Of a DNA stretch of 5,393 bases, positions 1 to 5,393 are shown one piece after another (the stretch's first letter is position 1; each line of letters begins with the position of its first letter). Position numbers and translations under genes: made by a program. The stretch comes from Treponema sp. Its GTDB lineage: Bacteria; Spirochaetota; Spirochaetia; Treponematales; Breznakiellaceae. The stretch covers positions 1 through 5,393 of the forward strand of contig JAISFT010000139.1 of the NCBI GenBank assembly GCA_031263435.1. The letters run 5' to 3'. Below the pieces are notes generated by a model. That model saw nothing but the letters and a program-made list of their open reading frames with translations, was not told the origin of the DNA and ran no database searches.

Positions 1-368
1 TCCGTCAGGTTAAGGCCCCACTCCGGCCGGTCCATCAGGTCGGCGAACAGCGCCCGGTAATCACGGGGAGACTCCCGCAGATAGCCCCGGAGGGTATTGT
101 AATCCGCCGTAGACAATTCCTCCCCGTTAGCCACCTTGGCGGCAATTCCCACCCAGGCCATCCGGTTAGGAAGCTCCCGGTTTATCCGGGCCTTCAGCTC
201 CCCCGCCTTCCGGTATTTAGCCATTTCCTTGTCGTAGGCTCCCCGGTCTTCCCCCGGCTCAGGCGCAACCGGTTCCGTCTGCCCGGCAAAAAGATCGTTA
301 TGCAGGGTGATAAGAACATCCGCGAGATTCTTCCGGTTAATGTCTTTAAGAAAAGCCCGGTCTCCCTG
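1..368 (-). other. Unrecognised helical C-terminal region running off the window (residues 1676-1797)
   Basis: After an acidic, proline-containing linker (residues 1664-1678, with PGAPEQGD), residues 1680-1797 look alpha-helical: FLKDINRKNLADVLITLHND (1681-1700), a Pro/Glu-rich spacer at 1707-1716, then DKEMAKYRKAGELKARINRE (1721-1740) and DYNTLRGYLRESPRDYRALF (1764-1783). No known motif was recognised. Composition and arginine codons (CGG) return to the GC-rich style. The gene continues past base 1, so the region may be part of a larger domain. Confidence 0.45.
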
Positions 369-3300
369 CTCCGGAGCGCCGGGGGCCGCTTCCTCTGTGG
401 AAAAGAGAGTCGTCCCCTTGGCCGCCGTCCGGGCGTCTTTCCAGAAAGCCTCAAACCAGGCGCGATCCGCATCGGAAGGCGCATGAAAATCCGCCGCTTC
501 TTGCTTGACTTTTTCAAAAAACTGAACGATAATTTTTATAGAAGCTCCCTCCGGCGTACTGGTCTCATAGCCAGCTTGTGATGCGCCGCGGAGCTTCGAT
601 TTTTCGGTAACTTCATGTAGGTAAAAGGTATTTTTCCCGTCTTTATGCTGATTGACTATCACTTCGCCGATATATTCCACATCGCCGATTTTGAAAGGGG
701 CCGCTACCGTATATGAATCATAGCCCCGGTTTTTCCAGTTGTTTTGGGTATCTATTACTTTCCCGTTTTGGATAATGTGAGGAACCGCCGCAAAGGCGTT
801 TATTTTTGCCTTGCCGTATCCATGATGTAATGAAGACCGTATCCCTTCTCTGGTTAATAATATTACCTGGTCTCCCCGGTTTACCGTACTTCCCCAATGC
901 TCTTTGAAATAACCGTCTATGTTGTCGATGAACGTCTTGCCTTTCCCGGTTATTTTTATTTCATCGTCTTTGACGGTGGTAATTGGCTCACTGTTTAACA
1001 GCCATTCCGCCGTTTGCCGCCGGTTATCCTCTGTCCTGTCCTGTCCCTTGTAGGCCGCCTCAAATGCCTCAGCCGATTCGTACCGGGCCGCGTCTTCAAG
1101 AAGTTCCTCGTAGGTCTGGAAGAAGATTTCATGTGCCCGATAATTGAACCGTTTCGAGGGTGGAACGATTTTCCCGTCATAATCCCGAACAATAACATCA
1201 TTCAGCTTCCGGTTGTTTTTGGTGTTTTTATATGTGTAGTTTTCTCCGTCATCGAAACCAAATTCATTTATTGAATTGCCGTCCCACCAAATATTTTTAA
1301 GAAGTACCCGCTGGCTTACCAGCCTGTATCCGCCGGGGATACTTTCCCCCTCAAGGCTGGCATTGTTTTTTGACGGGGTAATCCAGTCCCCGTTTCTGAA
1401 AGAGTCCTCTTTCACATCCTTCGGGACGGCCCGGTACATGAACATTCCCGGTTCCCGGTTTATCCGTTTTGCCAAGTCTAGGGCTTTAGTTATGCTATAA
1501 AATGATTCAAACTCGGAGGCTTCATACTGGTAATACTTAGGGTGTGTCCAATAATCATCGGGAACAACACCGCTTTCTTTTATCGTTAAAAGGTTATAAT
1601 CCCCCTTACTTGGGGCTTGATGGGCCATTCTGTATTCATCAGTGGAGATATATCCGTTTTTCCGGGCCTGGGCGTCCACAAGCCTTTGGGCGGTCTCCAT
1701 GTCTCCGGTTTCAATAGCCTTGAAATATTCATCATCAATGGTGGTCTGAAACAGGCTCCCGTCAGCCTCCGCCTTCGCTATCCCCGCGTCATCCAGGGCC
1801 GCCCGGGCCTTGGCCGCCTGGCCCGCCGCCGGGTCGGTAAGGGTTTCCTGGTTTGCTTTTTTCCGCTCTGCCAGGTCTTCCCGGTATCCCGTGTACCGGT
1901 CAAGAATACTTTCCTTGCTCTCCACCCCCCCGGTAAACAATTCAGACTGCCCCTTGGCCGCGGCGGACATGGAAGCGTTCAGGCCCCCGAACCAGAGGGC
2001 AAACTCTTTCTGCCCCCCGCTGTCCAGAGCCTCCGCAAGCTGGATGCTGGCCCGTTTCTCAACCGTCAGCCCCTGGGGCATTCCGGGGAGAATCTGTTGT
2101 TTTACATAATCCTGTACCGTGCCGTAGACCTGTTTCCCGTCCTTTCCCGTGGTATTGTTTACCGCCAGGGCAATCCCTACCGCCTCGTTCATCTCCGGAA
2201 TAAAGGAGTAAGCGCCCATGCCCTTGTTTTCCACCAGGGCGGTAATCCCCCGGACCAGTTTTTGCCGTATGGACCGGGCCCCCTGCAAGCCCCGGATATT
2301 CCCTTCGTCCAGAACGGAACCCAGCATAACCGATTCAAGGAGGTCCTCCCCGGCCCCGGTAATCTGGCCCCCTTCATCCACATACTGGGGCCGGTCATAC
2401 TCGCCGATGAGCTTGTCTTTTTCCAGGGTGTTGAATATGTCCCGCACGGCCTTTTTATCGCCGTACAATTCCGAAAGCGTATCATGCTCATTGATTACCA
2501 CGGCTATGGACTGGATAACGCCGGGGCTCTCCGCCAGCCGCTTGCTCATTTTTACCGCGGTTTCCATGGGGCTCTGCGCCTTCCGGGTGGACTGGTTGAA
2601 CTGGGCAAACAGCCCGGTACTATAATCGCCGTTGGCCGCCACCTCAAAGACCAGCCGGGGGTGCTGATACTCCCGGACCTGTTCCGCCGTAAACCCGTAT
2701 TTCTTGGCTTTCTTTTCCAGGGCGCTTATATACTTCCCGTCCGTCCCTTCCCGGGCCGCCCGCTTCCCGCTCATGGTCCGGTTATTCCCGGAAATAACTA
2801 CCCCGTCATCGGTAATGACCACCCCTTCCAGGGCCCGGCTGTCATACCCGGCGGCCATTTTAATCACCGCCTCCTGGGCGGCCCGGTCGTTCCGGTAATC
2901 CCGGTCGTTGATGGTTTTCCCGTTGGAGGAGGGGAAGCCCTGGGTTTCGCTGAAGGTGGTTTCATCATGGGAGGCCGTGGGGGTTTCCGCCTCGACGAGT
3001 ACCCACCGGCCTTCTATTTCTTCTCCCCCCACGTTCTTGGTGTCCTCATAGCCTTCGGTTTTTTTCGCCGCCCGGTACTGTTCCCGGATAGCCGGAACTC
3101 CGGAACTATCGACATTTCTATCAACATCCCTATTGACATTTTCCCGGGCCTGGTCGATATTGGAAGTGGAGGGTACAGAATTGACCACCACACTCCCTAA
3201 ATTCTCCAAAGATACGTTAGATTCTCTGCCTGAAGTCAACCCGTTTGATGTGGTTCCTTCGTTTGATGATTCCTCACTGGTATTTATTTCCTGGGAGGAC

Positions 3301-5393
3301 AGGCCGTTGGCATTGCGCGGCCACAATAAAACACTTTGGAGAGTCTTCTCTGACAAGAGCCTGGCTAAAGCTCCGTCTTCCTGGAAATGGTCTGATATTG
3401 CCACCAATTCGGAACGCATATCAAGAGAAGAGGCGTTAAAACTTGCCCCTTCCAGCACCGTTTCAAAAGCCGCATCGTAAAGTTTCCAGTCTGCTATATC
3501 AACAAGTCTGTCTATTTCCGTTTGTTCGTCACCGGAAATATTCTTTCCCTCTTCATGTATTTGGTCGGTGATTTCGTAGAGGGTATGCCCCGCCATATCC
3601 TCTTTCGCGGCAAGCATCTGCGGGGTATTTATCTGTAACTCAACAATACCGCCGCTGGGAAGCTTAACATTAAGAAGAAAATCCCGGTAATGGGCATAGT
3701 TCACCGCCTGGCCGTCAATATTGGTGTACCTGTCCTTGCCCCGGACAAAGGTCTCTCTCCGCTTGCTGAGGGCGTCCATAATCGCATAGGCCCGTTCCAG
3801 CGTAGGGACAACAAGGGTCATCCCGTTAATGTCCGTAATATGCGAAGCGCCCTCGTCCCCCTTGATTTTCCTGACAGCCCTTTCCCAGCTTTTAAGGGAT
3901 TTCCGCTTGTGTATCTTGCCGCCGAATTCAGCCTGTAAATCATCAGCTATTTTATTAAATTCAGCCCATGCCTCAGGAGTATCCAGAAGGGCGTAAACCG
4001 CTTGCAGGTCAGTTTCCGCATTGCCGGTAACGCTTATGGGCTGGAGTGTTTTCGTTCCGAAACTCCGGCTTTTCTGATCAGCATACCATTGCCGGCGCTG
4101 TTCCGGTGTCATAGCCCCCCGGTGTTGTTCTTCAGTAAAGCCCTGGGCCGCTGATAGGGACTCCCCGCCCCCCTCTCCAAAACCCCCTGAGAGCGTCGAG
4201 GCGGCCCGTAGAGACCCCCCCGGGGCAGTTGACGTATCTTTTCTTGTCTCATCCTCTTTCGACCCCGCCTGGGCCGCTTCCTGTTCAAAGGAATCCGCCT
4301 TCGTCAAAAGTTCGTCAAAGACCGCCTTTTGTTCCGGCGTGAGCTTCCGCATCCCGGACAGGTGTTTCACAATGTCCCTGAGCCATTCCACCATCTGCCG
4401 GAACAGGCTCCGCAGTTCCGGCGTAGGGGCCTCCCCGGTTTGCAGGTAATTCTCCCAGGCGTAGGCCGACCGTTCTTTCCGCCAGGTCGTTTCATCCAGG
4501 CCGCTCTTCGGGTCGTATTTCCCCGCGGCGTCCATCATCCGCCGGTACAGGTCAGGGTCCGCCTGTTCAAGAAAATTATCCACCGCGTGTTTTAGTTCAT
4601 GCACCACAGTTGAAAAATCGGCTGTTTTCGGGTCCAGGTAAACTACCGTGTATTCAACGGCCTTTACATCGTCATCCAGTTTTTTGAGGACTTTGAACAT
4701 AGCCCCCCGTGCAGCCTGACCCTTCGGGCCTTTAGCGTACTGCGCCGCCCGGTCATTAAAGTCCCGCACCGCCTTATTGGGCGTATTGGTAAAGATGTTG
4801 TCCCGGTCGAACCCCAGCCGGTCAAGGAACTCGTCAAAATCCAGCCCGTAGCCTTTCCCGATCCGGTCCAGCAGGGAGACCGCCCCCATCCTGCTTTCCG
4901 CCGTGCTTCGCGGCAGGGCCTCCGCAAGCTGCCGGTCAAAGCCCTGTTTGACCTGCTGGGTTTCCAGGGATTCCCCCCGGACCGCCGCCGGTTCAAAATA
5001 ATTCAGCCCCGCCCCCCGGCGGTTATTTGCCGCAAGCTGTTCCTTCAGGGCAATGTCCGCCTCGGTCGCGGGGTTCCACTGAATATCCACATCAGCGAAC
5101 TTTTTGGCAAAATCCTGGAAAAATTCCCCGGTCAGATCCTTCCGGTGGTCCGCGATATTCATGTCCGTAATCGTAAGAACGCCGTTTTCAATCCGGTAAT
5201 CAATAGCCCCGTAGGTATTTGATTCCGTTTTCCGGCTTCCGTCCCCCATGCGGAAACTCCCGGTAATAACCCCGCCGTCCCGCTTCTCATCCTCAATCCG
5301 GGTATACAGAGACCCGCCGGAACGCCGGTACACACCGGGGCTTACATCCTCCCCCGCCTCGTTAACCTCCCGCGCTTCCAGCCCCGCAAGCTG
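1..5393 (-). CDS. Giant polyvalent protein, internal fragment open at both ends
   Basis: One minus-strand frame is open for 1,797 codons, from base 5393 to base 3, with no stop. Both gene ends lie outside the window, so the full protein is longer than 1,797 residues. Recognisable domains in order are a zincin-like peptidase (about 160-372, HELKH at 265-269), a RelA/SpoT-like nucleotidyltransferase (462-648), a ddrB-type ParB domain (778-1150, GNNR at 869-872), an ADP-ribosyltransferase (1219-1384, R1321/S1341/E1377) and an LPD3-like domain (1471-1625). This mixture is typical of polyvalent proteins of phages and conjugative elements, which are believed to be delivered with the DNA and to counter host defences. 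No signal peptide or membrane segment is visible. The unbroken frame across all domains argues against pseudogenisation. Codon use differs between modules. The family assignment is strong; the biological role is inferred, and no individual gene name is justified. Confidence 0.95.
519..983 (-). other. Domain: LPD3-like / BECR-fold-like polyvalent-associated domain (residues 1471-1625)
   Basis: The segment has a beta-rich pattern: IKITGKGKTFIDNIDGYF (1479-1496), then REGIRSSLHHGYGKAKINAF (1515-1534), the helix AVPHIIQNGKVI (1536-1547), and strands DSYTVAAPFKIGDVEYIGEV (1559-1578) and KNTFYLHEV (1587-1595). The order 'gene-internal H-x-G loop, P-x-L/I-I helix, APV/F-x-I strand, YLHEV strand' resembles the LPD3 and phage Barnase/EndoU/colicin/RelE-like (BECR) domains at the C-terminal side of polyvalent proteins. 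H1523, H1524 and H1593 are candidates for functional residues if it is a ribonuclease. Which of the two families it belongs to cannot be settled by eye. Confidence 0.55.
1143..1196 (-). other. Conserved post-ART motif (residues 1400-1417)
   Basis: VIVRDYDGKIVPPSKRFN matches a short D-x-x-G-x-I-I-P-x-S-x-R-F segment that often follows catalytic domains in polyvalent and MuF-type phage proteins. It is seen here directly after the ART domain. Its role is unknown; it may be a structural cap or processing region. Confidence 0.6.
1242..1739 (-). other. Domain: polyvalent-type ADP-ribosyltransferase (residues 1219-1384)
   Basis: The segment starts with the helix DDEYFKAIETGDMETAQRLV (1220-1239) and STDEYRMAHQAPS (1250-1262), the lead-in common to ART domains of phage polyvalent proteins. 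The R-S-E type NAD-binding motifs follow: R1321 in MFMYRAVP (1317-1324), the serine motif GDWITPSK with S1341 (1335-1342), and the glutamate motif WDGNSINEFGFD with E1377 (1370-1381). All three are present in order and with normal spacing, so transfer of ADP-ribose from NAD to a target is plausible. The target is unknown; in other phages ART proteins modify host RNA polymerase or translation factors. Asp in the family's usual DGNDINEFGYD is Ser1374 here. Composition is AT-richer than the preceding ParB segment. Confidence 0.87.
1740..1943 (-). other. Charged helical connector (residues 1151-1218)
   Basis: Residues 1158-1210 are rich in Glu, Lys, Arg and Ala (ILDRYTGYREDLAERKKANQ at 1163-1182, AAKARAALDDAGIAKAEADG at 1193-1212) and should form helices, perhaps a coiled coil, bridging the ParB-like and ADP-ribosyltransferase domains. 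No motif was recognised. Confidence 0.5.
1944..3062 (-). other. Domain: ddrB-type ParB-superfamily domain with helical extension (residues 778-1150)
   Basis: The core begins with GRWVLVEAETPTASHDETTF (795-814), the W-x-L/V...ASHD opening of ddrB-ParB domains, then a QGFP segment (818-821) and NDRDYRNDRAAQEAV (829-843), matching the family's R-x-R-D region. VVITDDGVVISGNNRTMSG (858-876) is the diagnostic strand-loop; G869-N-N-R872 is the GxxR nucleotide/DNA-binding box of the ParB superfamily. FAQFNQSTRKAQSPMETAVK (929-948) matches the N-x-S...S-x-x-E-x-A helix that follows. Residues 955-1150 form the usual helical extension, with GGQITGAGEDLLESVML (1008-1024) in the expected place. Relatives occur on conjugative elements and phages and are predicted DNA-binding or nuclease-like proteins; the activity here is inferred. 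Arginines across 770-1230 are CGG, unlike both flanking modules. Confidence 0.88.
3090..3311 (-). other. Ser/Thr/Asn-rich linker between RelA/SpoT-like and ParB-like domains (residues 695-768)
   Basis: Residues 695-768 are dominated by Ser, Thr, Asn and Glu, for example NTSEESSNEGTTSNGLTSG at 704-722, and look disordered. The DNA is clearly AT-richer than the following ParB segment and uses TTA, TTG, AGA and AGG codons. It contains the 12-nt tandem repeat described separately. It marks a module boundary and a likely recombination or length-variation zone. Confidence 0.65.
3105..3140 (-). repeat. Three-copy 12-nt in-frame tandem repeat
   Basis: On the coding strand three consecutive 12-base units, AATGTCAATAGG, GATGTTGATAGA and AATGTCGATAGT, encode NVNR, DVDR and NVDS (residues 752-763). 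The units agree at most positions and keep the reading frame, so copy number could change without breaking the gene. It sits in the disordered linker just before the ParB-like domain. A function is not evident. Confidence 0.75.
3450..4010 (-). other. Domain: RelA/SpoT-like nucleotidyltransferase (residues 462-648)
   Basis: The RelA/SpoT synthetase fold transfers pyrophosphate from ATP to a nucleotide or, in toxic relatives, to tRNA. Here a helix leads to KRKSLKSWERAVRKI (496-510), matching the basic substrate-binding block. TDINGMTLVV (520-529) matches the D-[IL]-x-G/A-x-R strand, with D521 in the metal-binding place but threonine instead of the usual arginine. HYRDFLLNVKLPSG (568-581) matches the G-Y-R-D-I-L-x-N-V form seen in stand-alone and effector relatives, with Y569 as the substrate-stacking tyrosine. 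VELQINTPQM (584-593) holds the second catalytic acid, E585, and AGHTLYE (601-607) closes the domain. Spacing Y569 to E585 fits the family. No HD hydrolase, TGS or ACT domain accompanies it. Product and activity are unknown; a diverged inactive copy is possible. Confidence 0.75.
4011..4277 (-). other. Low-complexity interdomain linker (residues 373-461)
   Basis: Residues 373-417 are rich in Gly, Ala, Ser and Glu, for example GGFGEGGGESLSAAQG, with no predicted regular structure. A short charged helix follows around 420-440 (MTPEQRRQWYADQK). The segment separates the peptidase from the RelA/SpoT-like domain and is most simply a flexible tether. The PGGSLR stretch at 391-396 comes from a C-rich run on the plus strand. 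No function beyond linking can be claimed. Confidence 0.6.
4278..4916 (-). other. Domain: zincin-like metallopeptidase of polyvalent proteins (residues 160-372)
   Basis: Residues 259-273 read DFSTVVHELKHAVDN. They contain the HExxH zinc signature HELKH at 265-269 (bases 4587-4601), preceded by the DxST segment common in phage polyvalent peptidases. About 40 residues later comes KERSAYAWENYLQTGEAP, matching the family's E-x-x-A-x-x-x-E-x-Y-L block; E307 or E314 would be the third zinc ligand. Next is LRSLFRQMVEWLRDIV, the usual helix with a WL pair, and a PEQKAVFDELL end like the family's terminal helix. All expected catalytic residues are present, so it should be active. Its target is unknown: it may cleave the polyprotein itself or host proteins. 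It is followed by a flexible linker, a plausible cleavage region. Confidence 0.85.
5034..5336 (-). other. Domain: N-terminal alpha/beta segment, possibly a degenerate acetyltransferase-like fold (residues 20-120)
   Basis: Residues 20-120 alternate predicted strands and helices: a strand with YGAIDYRIENGVLTITDM, then DHRKDLTGEFFQDFAKKF, then DVDIQWNP. The order strand, basic loop, helix, strand resembles the CoA-binding half of GNAT acetyltransferases. However, the usual R/Q-x-x-G-x-G/A loop is not intact (HRKDLTG instead), so catalysis is doubtful. The segment is joined directly to the window edge, so more of the domain may lie upstream. It could equally be one of the many uncharacterised polyvalent-protein-associated domains. 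The resemblance is weak and rests on pattern only. Confidence 0.25.

Noticed and set aside
300..581. 93-codon plus-strand frame, and other short plus frames at 1014-1274, 1276-1500, 3690-3938 and 4329-4595
   Set aside because: All overlap conserved coding sequence on the minus strand and show no recognisable motif or ribosome-binding site.
1400..1650. Possible intergenic or regulatory DNA suggested by AT-rich stretches
   Set aside because: The giant frame reads through with conserved ART motifs on both sides, so the AT-richness is a coding composition change, not a promoter region.
1617..3200. 527-codon plus-strand open frame
   Set aside because: It lies antisense to the ParB-like and neighbouring coding sequence. 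Its Pro/Gly/Arg/Phe-rich translation has no domain pattern. A GC-rich gene using CGG, GCC and GGG codons easily leaves long open antisense frames.
3133..3480. 115-codon plus-strand frame over the Ser/Thr linker and RelA/SpoT end
   Set aside because: The opposite strand carries clear domain and linker sequence, and no upstream ribosome-binding site or recognisable protein supports this frame.
2023..4929. Repeated CTCCGCAAGCTG-type words near 2030 and 4920, and a related one at the window end
   Set aside because: They encode short Q-L-A or Q-L-A-E-A-L stretches in helices and follow from shared codon bias; no longer repeat extends from them.
4664..4996. 110-codon minus-strand frame, plus similar short minus frames at 194-517, 995-1201 and 2189-2491
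   Set aside because: Each is in another frame of the same strand as the giant gene, with Arg/Gly/Ser/Trp-rich translations and no motif; they are shadows.

Overview
The whole 5,393-base window lies inside one very large gene on the minus strand. Read from base 5393 towards base 1, a single frame stays open for 1,797 codons with no stop. Neither the start codon nor the stop codon of the gene is in the window. There is no intergenic DNA, RNA gene, promoter or terminator, and the other open frames are shadows of this gene. Residue n below occupies plus-strand bases 5394-3n to 5396-3n.

The translation reads as a string of unrelated domains joined by linkers. This is the architecture of the giant 'polyvalent proteins' of phages, prophages and conjugative elements, which are thought to enter the recipient cell with the DNA and act on host or competitor systems. 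Order from N to C within the window: (1) residues 1-120, an alpha/beta segment with a weak resemblance to a degenerate acetyltransferase; (2) residues 160-372, a zincin-like metallopeptidase with an HELKH motif; (3) residues 373-461, a Gly/Ala/Ser-rich linker; (4) residues 462-648, a RelA/SpoT-like nucleotidyltransferase domain; (5) residues 695-768, a Ser/Thr/Asn-rich linker containing a 12-nt tandem repeat; (6) residues 778-1150, a ddrB-type ParB-superfamily domain with a GNNR motif and its helical extension; (7) residues 1219-1384, a polyvalent-type ADP-ribosyltransferase with recognisable R, S and E motifs; (8) residues 1471-1625, an LPD3-like / BECR-fold-like domain; (9) residues 1676-1797, an unrecognised helical region that runs out of the window.

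The composition is mosaic. The ParB part is GC-rich and uses essentially only CGG for arginine. The RelA/SpoT part with its linker, and the ADP-ribosyltransferase plus LPD3-like part, are AT-richer and use AGA/AGG and TTA codons. This suggests that effector modules have been swapped in and out of a conserved scaffold. The host cannot be fixed from one gene. The CGG/GGG/GCG-heavy but not extreme codon use and the phage-like content would fit a prophage or integrative element of an anaerobic gut bacterium (a gut Treponema or a Clostridia member are guesses). If the domains act together, the peptidase could release or mature the parts, the ParB-type domain could act on DNA, and the two nucleotide-using enzymes could modify host nucleotides, RNA or proteins. 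That functional picture is inference.
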